Shown: positions 12,828 to 25,334, counted from the first letter of the stretch. The stretch: DNA of 64,000 bases from Choristoneura fumiferana (GCF_025370935.1 NC_133481.1:20834313-20898312); one strand, 5' to 3'. The notes: a model not told the origin generated them from the letters alone. A program made the numbers and translations.

Positions 12828-13433
12828 GTTAGTGAACCATAAAAAATTAAGATGGTGGTGCCTGTTTGATAACAATGATGTTCGTTGATACAAGATTTAT
12901 TGGAACAGATACCGGTTTGTTTTCGTCGCAGTTCCTCGAACCATCCATAATCCACCCGTAATTACCAGAACTATTATAATGTAAGCTGCTACTTAGTTGA
13001 ACGACATGCTTCAATTTCGGGTATTAGTCGCTCGACGCATACGAATAACCTATTCAAAGGTACAGTCGTCCTAATTCGGCTAAATGGAGACTACTTATTT
13101 AGTATGCTCGTCCGTCATCCGATTTAGTTTATTCAACACCTGATCAATGAAAAAATATGTAAAGCAATCAATATGAATGTTTGCGAAACCTGTGGCTCTT
13201 AGGGCGAGGTGGTAAGGTCGTGGTTTGGTTGGCCGCGCGAGAGTGTTGTTATGCGGTGCGCGTGCGACGCACCTGCGCGGGCCGTGCCACGCATGCGCTG
13301 GCGATGGTCCATTATCCTCCGAGTACCTATTGCCCACATATAACAGATGTGCTAGTTGAAATATGAACTCAACAGTCAGAAAAGAGTTCTAGACCGTCAC
13401 ATAGTGTCATAATGTTACGTAGATAATAAATTC

Positions 13434-13670
13434 GACGACCAAATGGCCTAGTGGTTAGAGAACCTGACTACGAAGCTTGAGATCCCGGGTTCGATTCCCG
13501 TGTCGGGGCAGATATTTGTATGAAAAATACGAATGTTTGTTCTGGGTTTAAGTATGTATATATCTATATAATTATATTTATCCGTTGCTTAGTACCCATA
13601 ACACAAGCTTTGCTAAAGCTTACTTTGGACTAGGTCAATTGGTGTGAATTGTCCCGTGATAAGTATTTAT
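13434..13670 (+). mobile_element. tRNA-derived SINE, copy 2
   Basis: A box TGGCCTAGTGGTTAGAG and B box GGTTCGATTCC are intact. Ends near CCCGTGATAAGTATTTAT. Confidence 0.85.
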
Positions 13671-13802
13671 AAATACGTTAAACAAGGCTACTTTGTATCG
13701 TTTGTCTTTTCTAACAGATCTTTGTCCCAAACACGAGACTATTCTCATGTTTGGGTATTCAGATCTGCAATTTCACTGATCCACAATAAAACACTTTGTT
13801 TT

Positions 13803-14010
13803 TCATCATCATCATCATCATCATGTCATCTCGGCCTATATACGCCCCACTGCTGGACACAGGACTCCTATCATAATGAGAGGGCTGGGGTCCTAGTTCC
13901 CACGCGGATCCAGGTCAGATTGGAATGACACCATTGCATGGATTTGCTAGTTTGTGCAAGTTCCCTCACGATTTTTTCCTTCACCGTGAAGCTCGTAGTA
14001 ATTTGTTCAT
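13803..14010 (+). repeat. Dispersed repeat, 'TAGTTCCCACGCGG' family, with (CAT)n
   Basis: Starts with a (CAT)n run, then GCCCCACTGCTGGACACAGG and CCTAGTTCCCACGCGGATCC, ending TTTCCTTCACCGTGAAGCTC. Confidence 0.7.
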
Positions 14011-14647
14011 GAATTTCGAAGAGTCAGAGGTGTGTAAGGTTTATTTTTCATTGAAAATAGATATTATAAGCTACAATCTTATCTTTGGCTGGAACAGAAA
14101 TTCGTATGAAACCCTCAGCGTGTGACTTCGGCTTTCACTTGGCCGGACTTCGCAGGAGTAAGGCGATATGTGTCAGCGCGAGTTGCGCGCGCGCAGCACC
14201 TGTGCCGGAAGCGCCGGGGCCGGCTCATCCTTCACTTCCGGACTTTTAATACTTATTGTTATCGTAAGAGCCCTTTGGAGCAAATTAGTCAAGCCCCTGC
14301 ATTAAGGATGGCATTTTGGTGTCCGTATTAAAATGCCGTCGCCGCTAAATTAAAAAGCTCTTGGATTATCAGTGAGTAGTGTGTGTTACATTACAAAGAA
14401 AGGAAAAACATTTATTGATAACAACAATAACGTATGCCCAAGGAAAATACAAAGATGAACATACAAAGATGATGTTATACAAAGGTCCTGAACTCAGCAT
14501 GTCGCTGTCTCCGTTTGTCGTACACAATGGCAATGGCGATATAGTGGGTCGCTGTGAGGTAAGTAACTGCCGTAATATCTGGTCAGTGATAGACACCTAC
14601 CTATCTAATGAGTCATTATGGTTGACAATATCTAAATTCGACATCTT

Positions 14648-15318
14648 TTTAGGGTTCCGGAGCCAAAATGGCAAAAACGGAACCCTTATAGTTTCGCCAT
14701 GTCTGTCTGTCTGTTTGTCTGTCTATCTGTCTGTCTGTCCGTCCGTCCGCGGCTTTGCTCAGGGACTATCAATGCTAGAAAGCTGTAATTTTGCACGGAT
14801 ATATATGTAAACTATGCCAAAAAAATGGTACAATAAGAAATAAAAATACATTTTTTTAGAGTATCTCCCATAGACGTAAAGTGGGGGTGTTTTTTTTTCT
14901 TATCTTATCTTGTAGTGTGGGGTATCGTTGGATAGGTCTCTTAAAACCATTAGGGGGTTGCTAAGACGATTTTTCGATTTAGTGATTTGTTTGCGAAATA
15001 TTCAACTTTAAAGTGCAAATTTTCATTAAAATCGAGCGTCCCCCCCTCTAAAATCTAACACGGTGGGTGGAAAAATTTGAAAAAATTCAGGATAGTAGTA
15101 AGTATATCAAACTTTCAAGGAAAACTATAACGGCTAAGTTTGCTTGACAATTATTAGTAGTTTTTGAGTAAATGCAGCCTAAGGTATAAAATATACCTAA
15201 TCTTGGAAGATTCCGTATAAAATAAGAAATCCTTAGAAAAATATTACTTAATTTTTTCGTAATGGCTACGGAACCCTATTTTGGGCGTGTCCGACACGCT
15301 CTTGGCCAGTTTTTTTCG
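14648..15318 (+). repeat. Dispersed ~660-bp repeat (GGGTTCCG ... CGTGTCCGACACG), copy 1
   Basis: Begins TTTTAGGGTTCCGGAGCC, has a (GTCT)n tract, and ends GGCGTGTCCGACACGCTCTT. Related copies are at 33231-33816 and 52195-52766. Very common in moth and butterfly genomes; the class is not clear to me. Confidence 0.8.
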
Positions 15319-16099
15319 TGTTAAAATGAAGCTCATATTTTGTTACAAGAGACATCAAAGTGTCCTAAAGCACAACAAAGCGTCATCGGCAGATAACGAA
15401 CAATACGATACAAAGAAACGATGGACAAACAGATTACCAGCATTACTATTGATGAGGCCCTATCTCCATACAAAGCGTGCGTCAGCGGTGCGCGGGCGCA
15501 GGTGCTTCCTACGACGCACGCGCGCCACATATCGATGGCGGAGCAATACTCATTGCTCGCGGAGATGCTTGACATTTGGGATTCCTGAAATCTATCTAAA
15601 GAGAGAGAAAAGAAGTCCAGAAATGAGCTTCAGGATCGACGAAATTGACCTTGCTGCCATTACCTACTTATTACGAAACAGGTAATTGGAAACATAACGT
15701 GTCCGTGGTGGTAGCCTAGCCTAGTGATTTGACCAGTTGTGATTTTTTGAATTTATATGCGAAATTACATTTGAAATTTACCATGAAGGAAAATATCGTC
15801 AGGTTACACATACCTCTGAAACAATTCAATGCTGTGTGTTAAATTAATAAAAAAAAACATACATAATGCTTCACTATACCCAATAATGCACTTTTAGTGA
15901 CAGTTGTGAATTAAAACTGGGTATAAATATTTAGTTCGGGTGACAATGTATAATAATAAAAGAATAGTCAACAAAAAAATTACCTCTTCACACTTTATTT
16001 ACTTGAACCTACCCGAACCCGCAGTTTGCATTACATGTGATTTTCAAAACCACTATTTTGGGGGGCAAGGTCACAGGTAGCGTCTATCTATCACGATAG

Positions 16100-16215
16100 C
16101 CGCCATGCGGTTCCCACGGCGCGCGCGCACGTCCGCGCTTCCTCGACAGCTGGCCCGGGGTCGGCGACCGATAGCGGAGCAGATTGTGCTGATATAATGA
16201 AGTGTTACGCGGATT
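16100..16215. other. GC-rich island, partner of 12110-12265
   Basis: Shares the GCCCGGGG...GATATAAT...GCGG arrangement over about 60 bp with the island at 12129-12192. Confidence 0.55.
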
Positions 16216-16789
16216 GAGCTCTTCCTGGGCTGCCACTGGTTGGTTGACTATTGTAGACTCTTGCAACGTTTTGAACTATCGGTTATGCCCCCTTTCTACT
16301 GTGAGTGAAGGGAACTCTGCATGGACTAGTGGCATGGCGCCGAACGAGTCGATTGCCACTGGCTTGCTTAAATCTTTTACCGACGTCAGTGGTGACGACA
16401 ACTGCGAGGTGTTGCATCCGAAAACATGTCACAATCAGATATATCGTAGCGGGTAAAGTAGTAGTAGTAAATACTTATTTCGGAGCAGCAATACCTACAT
16501 TTGGATGAAGTTAAATGTAGGGCACATAGCGAGCTAAAATTATCAGGAAACATAGAGCGTCAAAGGTATATTTAGTCTTATAGATCATACAGATCTGAAT
16601 ACTTGTGGAGTATCGCATAGTTTTATGTTTTAAATAAAAAAAATATGATATTTTAGTGATGATCTTTCGAAAAGCGCTGGTGGTATAAAAAGTGACCTAT
16701 ATAAGAGCCTTTACTATCTTCTTGGTCATTGATTTTGCGATTTTGTAATCTAGACGGACCATAAAGAAGTTCTGACCCGCGAAACCACC

Positions 16790-17035
16790 TATAGCGAGGC
16801 GCCCGTGCCCAGCAGTGGGCCCAGCGTTCCCGGGTTATTACGGCCGGCGTCGACGCAACATCGCGCCTGCGCGTTAACGAGCGCGGATAATGGCGCAGCG
16901 ATAAAATTCAAATATTTCTCGCGGCCATAAAGCGCGCCGGCGCGTCCCCCCCCCCCCCTGCGCCGGTAATTAACCTCCTCTTAATAACTGCATCGCAATC
17001 GAATCCAAATGCGAATTAATTAAAGTTTTAAGCTC
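16790..17035. other. GC-rich island with TAATTA-type motifs
   Basis: A GC-rich stretch including a long C run at 16947-16957, followed by GGTAATTAACCTCC and GCGAATTAATTAAAG. A candidate conserved noncoding or enhancer element by composition only. Confidence 0.4.
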
Positions 17036-18167
17036 CGTGTTGGAGACGTGAAGGCTCGCGCATTGTGCTGTAATGCGGCGTGGCTGGAACTATTGTTAAA
17101 TACTCGTTTTTTCATGCGGCTCCGCTCGTAGCGCAATTCGATCGGGACACGAAGTTCCCATCCATCCAGCCATCCTTACGGCATGATGTACTTGCACCTA
17201 CCCGTATGTATTTGTTTAGGTATTGGCGTATATATTTGTGTGGTGCGACGGCGGTGGGCGCTAGCATATGTTTTCGCGTAGTTCAAATACCTTGAATCCT
17301 GTTTAGGGTTCTATAAGCAAAAGGATAAAAACAGAACCCTTATCGTTTGGTCGTCTCTAGACAACTGTGATTATGACATTGGTGTCACTCGTAGGAATCA
17401 TACCGATAAGTTAAATATTTCCCCAAAAGTTATAAGTTAGAGTGGGGACGTATTTTTGGCGTGGAGTGTCGTCACAACTCTAATAGTCGATCAATCTGAA
17501 ATATTTGCCAGATACGGAACCCTACACTACTCGAAGCCTGAAATGCAATTGGCAGGTTAATCATTTCTAGGTTTGCATTGTGAAATTTCTGAGAAGTAAA
17601 GGTTGAATCTAATCTTAATAGTTAGACTACTCAGTTATTGTCAGAAAAATCTTAACCAATTACTATCTAGCGGCGATGTAACAATTAAGAACAGTACAAG
17701 GCCTTCTGACTTGCGGCATATAATTACCTTTTGAATATTTTATAAGCTTTTATTTAACTTGTCATATTTGTTGTTGTTTTTTGTTTGGGTCAAATCTTGC
17801 ATGTTCATTTTGAGCCACCTCCAAATAGTCGAATTGACTGGAAATTTGGTATATGACAAAACAAGCAACAGTCAACACACACAGTGAGCAAAAAAACTTT
17901 TTATCCGATATTCCAACTTTTAGACTCTACATAGGCTGTATAAGCAGTTGTACTTATAACATGGAATAATAGGAAGGTACATGTATAGGATGAACATAAT
18001 ATATTGGAAGATATCCTAAAAATGTTAGCCAATAAGCCTAAAGTTGAGTTATGTTTGCACTGGTGTTCCTCGCACAACGTAAATGAAAACAGAGATCTTA
18101 GAAATTCCCGTGGGAATTTATTAAACCAGAGCTAATAGTTCACATTAAAGAAGCCACAAGGTAGGCT

Positions 18168-18790
18168 AATAAATAAATAAATACTAAATATCACGGGAGA
18201 CTTGACACCAATAGATCTAGTCCCAAAGTAAGCAAAGCTTGTCTTATAGGCAACGGATAAACCTACTGATATACCTAGATAAGTATACCGGGTGTGGCCT
18301 CTGTAATACGAGCAAAAAATTAAAACGTAGAGCGTCCTCGTCAAACTCAACAACATTAGTTCAGCGATTTTTAAAAGTAATGGAGTCTTTGAATTTTCCT
18401 TTTTTCATATAAATTAAATACTGCTATCAATGTACGCCATCCCAGAACACAACTGACGTCGCCTGTCACACTATATACAAACATCAAGCATTTTGCTTTA
18501 CATTGCTTCTTGGAATAAACTTAAAAGTGTAATCAAAATTCAAAAACTAATTATTTTTAAAAGTCGCTGAACTAATGTTGTTCAGTTTGACGAGTATGGT
18601 CTATGTTTTAATTATTTGCTTATATTACAGGCCACACCCGGTATGTATACTTAATTACATGTTAAACATCTAAGATTCGAGAACAAAAGTTATTCCCATT
18701 TTTCATACAAATATTTGTCCCGACCGGTGATCAAACCTGGAACCTCAAGCTTCTTAGTCAGATTCTCTAACCACCAGACCTTTGGTCGTC
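18168..18790 (-). mobile_element. tRNA-derived SINE, copy 3, split by a MITE
   Basis: Minus-strand copy whose two parts (18168-18287 and 18642-18790) flank a 354-bp foldback element. The tRNA-like head at the right end is diverged. Confidence 0.8.
18288..18641. mobile_element. Foldback MITE (354 bp) inside a SINE
   Basis: Terminal repeats of about 95 bp begin CCGGGTGTGGCCT and end AGGCCACACCCGG; TA flanks both sides. The centre has no coding sequence. It is younger than the SINE it interrupts. Confidence 0.82.
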
Positions 18791-18839
18791 TACTTCAAAC
18801 TTGAGCAAACATAAAAAATCGAGGGTTGCCTGGTTCGAA

Positions 18840-18985
18840 CTCGAAGCGAAAGCCCCGTTAGCCGGCGGAGAGGGGGTGACCTTTTCGTGCGGGTAATAGC
18901 GCGTCCGGCCTTGACCCGCAGCTGCAGCTAATTGTATGCACGGCTAATGAATGAAGCGCAAGGTGCAGCTGTGAATGGCAGGACG
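18840..18985. other. GC-rich island with E-box and homeodomain-type motifs
   Basis: GCAGCTGCAGCTAATTGTAT and GGTGCAGCTGTG lie in a GC-rich setting; no frame is convincing. Confidence 0.35.
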
Positions 18986-19184
18986 TCCGCGACAAACGGC
19001 ACTCGCGCTTTGGTGACTTCACACGTGTGTGCGAGGGTTAGAGTTGAGTTTATAGCTATAAGTTTTAACGGTGTCCTGAAATGTCAATCCATTCAAGAAA
19101 TGTCGCGTCCGCGGTAACATGTGATGTCTTTAGCGTGGGAACGGGTTCAACTTGACTTTGCGAACGGTACAACTTAGGGATCCT

Positions 19185-19290
19185 TAAAAAACGAGCTTAT
19201 CAGTCTCTCAATGGGCCGGCAACGCACCATGCCATGGGCGGCGGTGGTTGCTTCCCATCAGGTGACCCTCATGCTTGTTATCCCCCTCTT
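19185..19290 (+). repeat. Retroelement tail family, forward copy
   Basis: GGGCCGGCAACGCACCATGC and CATGGGCGGCGGTGGTTGCT, then CATCAGGTGACCCTCATGCT. Confidence 0.65.
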
Positions 19291-19394
19291 GTATATATAT
19301 AAATATATAAAAAAACTAAAAAAAAATAAGGATCTTTAGTGTGGATTGATGAGTCAGATAGCGATTTAACAGCAGTAACGTAGTACGTCATTTT

Positions 19395-19620
19395 TAAACA
19401 CCGACGCGAAAAGAGGGGTGTTATAAATTTGAAACCAATATCTGTCTGTCTGTCTGTGGCATCGTAGCTTTCAAACGGATGGTCCGATTTCGATGTGGTT
19501 TTAACGTGAAAGCAAGTCTTTTTGCTGTAGTTCTTAGATGTTTGTAAAAAATCGGGTCAGCCGTTTTTGAGATACTGAACTTTGAAATAACAGTCGGTGT
19601 TTTTCATCTTTCATAAGTTG
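19395..19620 (-). repeat. CGTCGGGGGTTAAAA repeat, reverse copy
   Basis: CACCGACGCGAAAAGAGGGG at the left, then (TCTG)n and the conserved GATGGTCCGATTTCGATG stretch. Confidence 0.7.
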
Positions 19621-20094
19621 GTTTTAGGTTATATTCTCTTTCAAATAGGTATTTAGTGACTATACCAAGACAAGTTCGTATAACGCCCTCGGTATAACTC
19701 TGTCGAAGGTACTCTCTGTTGCTTTTTCCAAGTTTTTTCTTGATAAGTGAGGCAAATGACTACAACAGGGTTCTGCCGAGTGCCTAATACAAACGTTAGT
19801 CATGGTATAGTCAATCTGAAATGTTTTTGGTTATATTTTATAAAATATTGTTTGTTATCAGCGTTGGCCGCGCAGGGCTATTTACGAGCCACCGCGCGCC
19901 GCCGATAACTCGCTAAACGGTTCGCTGACAGCTTTGTGGGACCCTACATTATCGGAAAGATTTCATATAAGCATAGCGGAAGGCATATTCACATTCATAA
20001 GCACATTCCTCGGGCTTTTCGGTGATCGAAAACACCGCGCACAAGTTTGCGAGCCAATTCAATTGTGTGTGTTTGAAGTTCCCTATCTCCACTA

Positions 20095-20310
20095 GGCCCG
20101 AAGTTTGACCGCTATATGTGTCTGTATGTCTGTCTGTGGCACCGTAGCTCTTAAACGGGTGGACCGATTTAAATGCGATTTTTTTATTTGATATCTGGTT
20201 TTGTAGCGATAGTTCTTAGACATGTTTCATCGAAATCGGTTTAGCCGTTTTTGAGATGTTGAACTTTGAAGTGACAAAGCCGGGCGTTTTCCAACTTTTT
20301 GTTTTAGTGT
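20095..20310 (-). repeat. CGTCGGGGGTTAAAA repeat, reverse copy
   Basis: CCGCTATATGTGTCTGTATG, AAACGGGTGGACCGATTT and GAACTTTGAAGTGACAAAGC. Confidence 0.7.
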
Positions 20311-22249
20311 GTTTCCAGCAGTGAGACGTATATGGGCTGGGATGATGGTAGTGGAGATGGTAGTTGTAAGTTTAAGTGTTTAATGACCAGTAAGCGTAAC
20401 TTTAGTGCCGGTGACAGACGTATGACGTCAACCTAAATACAAAGTGTTTTAATCCAGATTTCTTTAGTTTTCTGATATAAAAGAGGCACTGAATAATTAA
20501 CTAAAAACAATTATTAGGTAATGTGCACCACCTCTCTTGTTAAGATGGTGACTGGTAGGTACAGTTACAGTAACTTAGTGATATTCAAAGTTTAACGAGA
20601 CTTTCATTCAGTAGACATTCAATCAATACCTACTGATAGTCATATCTACCTAGAAAGATATGACATAGTATGTACCTACACGTTTGATCAGAGACAAAGA
20701 GACAGAAAGACTGAAAGTAAACTGTGTTGGTGTGCAATAAAGAGTTATTGGATTGTATTGTATTGTAAAGTAATTTATCATAGCCATGTTACATGCATAA
20801 TATTTTTACTAGGTTCAGATTTAAAAAAATCGGAAGATTCGATATTCAGACACCAATAATACTGTTTACCAGGTACCTACTTATGTATAACGTATTTTGC
20901 GATTTGTTACCCACATGGATTCGGCGAAAGCGTTTATTCTTCGATGAAGCATTTTCCCAAGTCGCAAATATTGAGCAAACAAATTTACGTTTAAAAATGT
21001 TGAAGTCACACACACATATATATATCAAAAATCTACCACCGGTATATTTAGTAGGTATACATATTTTTAGACGAGGTATATCACAAAATTACAAGTACGT
21101 TTTTAACATAGCAGATTTGCTTTTTCATGTAAGGTATCACCAATATGGATGGGAATTATTTTCAAGCATCCTTGATGTAAGCATTAATTTCATAATACGC
21201 CTCTTACTTAATGTCTTTTTGACAATAGATTCAAAAACCAGACAGGAATTTTAAGCTTTTCTGCTTAGGGAAAACATTACGGAAAACTGAAACAGGTTAG
21301 GGCAATAGAAAACTTGGAGGCTTCATCCACGTTTATGCAACTTACTCAGTTGTGGTTGTGATCTTATAGACACGTTACCAATTTTTAAAGCTTCATTACC
21401 AACAAAGGAATTAAATATTCTACAACCGTGTCCTAAGCCTGTAGTTGCAGATTATGTCACTCGAAACCGATTTTTCTTTGTGAATGTCGCTGAAAGCGCT
21501 GAAACATAACGGCCATTTTAAACAAATCTTAGATCAAGCAAATATGCCTTTATTCGTTTGACGTGGAGCGGGCGACGGAGGCCTTATCGAGCGCCGCCCC
21601 GCGCCCGCGCGAATTTACAATGTACGCAGCCCCCACACCACCGCGCCCCCTGCCCGTTCACTTCCACCTCCCGCACACAAATCGAGACCCTATGAGACTT
21701 AAACTGGGTTGAAATCACCGAGGTGCCCCTATCGTAGTGTGCGTGAGATTTTCTCGCCTGGAAATTCTAATGCGCCGCGCGACTGCGATAAAAAATGAGT
21801 AGCTCGGGAAACGTGAATACATTACCGAGAGAGACGGCAGACGGTGCCGCCCCTCGCTATGTACTTTACACCAGTTTATATTTTGATCGGCTATGTGAGG
21901 AGCCTCCGAGGTGGCTGAACGGGCACTCGGCACCCGGCCCGGCACCGGACAGGCTCTGGCTACGGCGTTGCACCGGCCCGTGAGCGCTAATTGCCGAGAA
22001 AAAATGGGGACTTTTTCTAACGCTTGTTTAGACTTAAAGGGGTAGCTAATGGTTTGTGTAATATCTTCCTGTCTATTGAGCTGCTTAGGTATCTATTAAA
22101 ATGGCAATTAATGGATATAATTTGCATTTAGTATAGCTTTACAGTTTCTAATGTATGTACCTATCCGTACTTACTCAAGTACTAGGCTAGGATAAGTAAC
22201 AAAGAGTCTATATACTGGGTGATTCCGGGGCCATGAGCAGAAGTGAAAG
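20311..22249. other. Noncoding region
   Basis: Holds a 154-codon AT-rich open frame (20793-21254) that I do not recognise, and GC-rich islands at 21550-21680 and 21900-21990. No splice context supports a gene. Confidence 0.5.
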
Positions 22250-22432
22250 GGGTGATGGGGAGATTCACACTGAGCAACTTTTACTATGGGACCAGCCACG
22301 AAATCGCGAAAAAAACCATTTAATCAAGAGATAATTGATCGCTAACTATCCGAAATGTATGGAATAGCAGATATTTTTTTGCCATTTCGTGGCTGGTCCC
22401 ATAGTTGCTCAGTGTGAATCTCCCCATCACCC
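22250..22432. repeat. Foldback element with ~60-bp arms
   Basis: GGGTGATGGGGAGATTCACA at the left pairs with TGTGAATCTCCCCATCACCC at the right. It directly abuts a dispersed repeat starting at 22433. Confidence 0.78.
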
Positions 22433-22665
22433 TAACCAACAAAAAGTTGAAAACCCCTGACATTGTCACTTCAAAGCTCAATATCTCAAAAACGGCTGAA
22501 TCGATTTTGATAAAACACGTCTAAGAACCATCGCTAGAAAAAATGATTTCAAATAAAAAACCGCATTCTAATCGGTTCACCCGTTTAAGAGCTACGGTAC
22601 CAGAGACAGACACACATAGCGGTCAAACTTATAACACCCCTCTTTTTGCGTCGAGGGCTAAAAAA
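22433..22665 (+). repeat. CGTCGGGGGTTAAAA repeat, forward copy
   Basis: Complete copy from AACCAACAAAAAGTTGAAAA to TTTTTGCGTCGAGGGCTAAA, directly after the foldback at 22250-22432. Confidence 0.75.
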
Positions 22666-23387
22666 GAGACTTATTGACGCAGTATAGCTCATCAGTGATT
22701 TTTCGGCGCCTGAGTGAAAAAAAAATTGGTTTGGTATCAGGTACACATGTTTACAAGCTAACCAAAATAAAACTGAGTTAAAATGATTACTATTCCATTC
22801 AATAGACCGGAGTGACCAACCAGATGAAAATGGAAAACATTAAGTTTATGCAAATATACATTTATGCATTAATTAATTTTGTAATTGGTTGGGTCTAATA
22901 AAGTTGGCCACCCCAAATATATATTGTTCAAATTGGTAATAACCGGGATTCAACGGATCCATCAGCCAGCACAGGCAAAAAACTGGCACCTGGCGGCGCG
23001 GGCGCACCGGCCCGCTCGCTCTGCGCGTGCGCGGGCGGCGCACGCGTCTAACGTCGCTTTATTAGATCACCCATTAGAACTGACACGTGGCCATGGGGAG
23101 TTAAGTGAAGGTACATAGCGTTACCACATAATCTCAGGATTTATGCTGAATTCTCCGGTTTTTTAGACTCTTCTCAGGATCACGATCGGATTTTGGAAAT
23201 TTAAGGATGTAGAGTTTTTTTAATTAAAAAGGTACAAAATATAAAATAATTTTATTTATGCATCTCAGGTTTTTTTTAAGAAAGGTTTTTTCTCCGGAAT
23301 TTAAAATTTGACATCTGACAACCCCAGGCGAAGGTGCCAACTGACAGGCGAGGCATTGTGATGTGGGTTAGTCTCACTTCGTCTAAA

Positions 23388-23600
23388 AAGCAACTGGTCT
23401 ATGTAGCATGTGGTCTAAAAAGCAGCTGGTCTAAGTAGCTATTGGTCTATAAGGCAACTGGTCTAAGTAGCAAGTGGTCTATAAGGAAACTGGTCTAAGT
23501 AGTAACTGGTCTAAAACGCAACTGGAAGCTGGTCTAAAACGCTTTTCACCTAAAACGCAACTGGTCTAAAAATACAACTCGTCTATAACGCTACTGTAGC
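23388..23600 (+). repeat. Degenerate minisatellite, CTGGTCTAAAAAGCAA-type unit
   Basis: More than ten imperfect copies of a 16-18-bp unit (ACTGGTCTAAGTAGCA, ACTGGTCTAAAACGCA and variants) in direct orientation. Confidence 0.85.
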
Positions 23601-24358
23601 CATATCAAATGTTAAAACAATTGTTTGTTTCAGTATTCAAAGTTTTCACGACAACAAGAGGCTGTTAGAGGCAATAAAAACTTTTAGTCAAAATACCACG
23701 TACAGGACTTATCACGCTAACACACACGAGTAATATCGGAAAATTTCTCATTTCCTTAATAAACCCTTCCTTTGACCCACATTTGTGACACGAGGAGTCC
23801 TTAAATTCAACCACTCATTAGACACGTGTGAGCCCCGATACCTCGGGCACTATCAATCAAGGTCCCGCCGCGTGCGCCCGCGCAGGTGCCAAAGGGTTCT
23901 TGAATAGCGGTAACCCCAATCTTGCGACGGTGACAAAAACGTGTCTGCGCCGCGCGTGGCGTCAGGTGCGATGGGTGTTTACAAACGTTTTTTGCGTCCC
24001 AGTATGAACGCGGAAGGGTTATGGTTAATAGTTATGTTTGGTGTGATGCTAATCGCTTTTTAACTGCGGTTTGTTATCAAAACAATGCAATATGTGGTTC
24101 TACATTGAAGTGGATGGCATAAGTGCGGCGGAATATAAGTATAGTAATCTAACGTGTTTTTTTTTTGTATACGTCATGGATATATTTTAGTCGAAAATTT
24201 CTACTGTCGGTTCTGATTTACAGATATAGGCAAACTCAACTTAGACAGACAACAAAGTTAAGACGCGTTTATAACATGGAAGATAGGACAAATGGCGACG
24301 TCAGAATACATCGGCACCCGAAGTGTCAATCAATTGTTATTTTGTACTACAAATGGAC

Positions 24359-24530
24359 GTAGTTATGCAAACAGGAACGAACCCACACCTCCCCCTAAAA
24401 GTATAGATAAGTATGCAACAAGTTAATAAAATGCACGTTCTATCAACTCGATAGAGTGCATTTTAGTAACGTGTTGCATACTTATCAATTTTGGGGGGTG
24501 GTGTGGGTTGGTTCCTGTTTGTATAACTAC
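24359..24530. repeat. Foldback element (172 bp)
   Basis: Arms of about 75 bp starting GTAGTTATGCAAACAGGAAC and ending GTTCCTGTTTGTATAACTAC pair with several mismatches around a short loop. No coding sequence. Confidence 0.8.
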
Positions 24531-25130
24531 ATCCAAATTATTCAATAAATAAAAGTATATTCGGGGATGAAAAATCGATCTAGCTTGGTCTTTTCTCTAG
24601 AAAAACGCTTCTTAACGAGTTTTAGCCCGATCAAAGCTCGGTCGCCCAGATACTATCCATTAATATGGAACTTGGTTATAAAGTGTCATGTCAAATGTCA
24701 AAGTGAAAAATGTATGGCTGGATACTGAAGCTCACTGAGAGAGCCAATCCGGATTTAGACTATTTGATTCCCTAAGCAATCCACACATGACGCCCCCAGC
24801 CATAAGTAGCCCTAATCAGCCTTATCTTTTTTATGTTAGCAAATTTTATTTTTGGTGCTGTTTATGGTGCCCCCCAAGACGTGATACCCTAAGCAATTGC
24901 TTAATTTGCTTATATGCTAATCCGGCACTGGAGAGAGCACGGTAAATACGAACTTTACCGATACAATGCTTACCTTACCGCTTACCTTATGCAAACGTAG
25001 GTATTCCAGCAAATAAATATTTCACTTCATTTCATTAGTATAAAAACTGACATGTAAAAGAGCTCTTTACCGCCTACTTACAGAATTTATTTATTTCGTT
25101 TATAAACGTTTCGTTTTTTTTTTGTTGCAG

Positions 25131-25229
25131 GGCTGCCGGCGGCCGTGGCTGGAGTACCCGGCGGCGCGTCTGCGCAGGCTGCTCACCAGCGCATGCGCGC
25201 GCCCGCCCGCGCACACAAGCTCTTCACCG
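25131..25229 (+). CDS. Candidate internal exon, protein not recognised
   Basis: A 99-bp GC-rich segment between a long T-tract ending TTGTTGCAG and a strong GTGAGT donor, so both splice sites look good and the length keeps phase. All three frames are open. The one I favour reads LPAAVAGVPGGASAQAAHQR after two bases and ends HKLFT plus one base. Alanine- and proline-rich linkers of this kind are common in insect transcription factors, but no domain is visible and I assign no function. It may instead be a GC-rich conserved noncoding island that happens to have splice-like edges. Confidence 0.35.
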
Positions 25230-25334
25230 GTGAGTGACTCGCTGATCAGCTTCTGTTTACACTGCCCTGATCCTTGCAAATACCGGCGGCGGTGCGTCGT
25301 GCGTTTTTATAATACACTACCGCGACTACGAAAT

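Noticed and set aside
13434..13510. Apparent tRNA gene (A and B boxes)
   Set aside because: The same head is followed by a shared non-tRNA body and ATTT tail at seven loci, so it is a SINE.
14379..14810. 144-codon open frame followed by GTAAGT
   Set aside because: It runs into a dispersed repeat ((GTCT)n) and has no recognisable domain; the 5' part looks like repeat tail.
20793..21254. 154-codon open frame on the plus strand
   Set aside because: AT-rich, no recognisable domain, no splice or promoter context; likely chance in AT-rich DNA.
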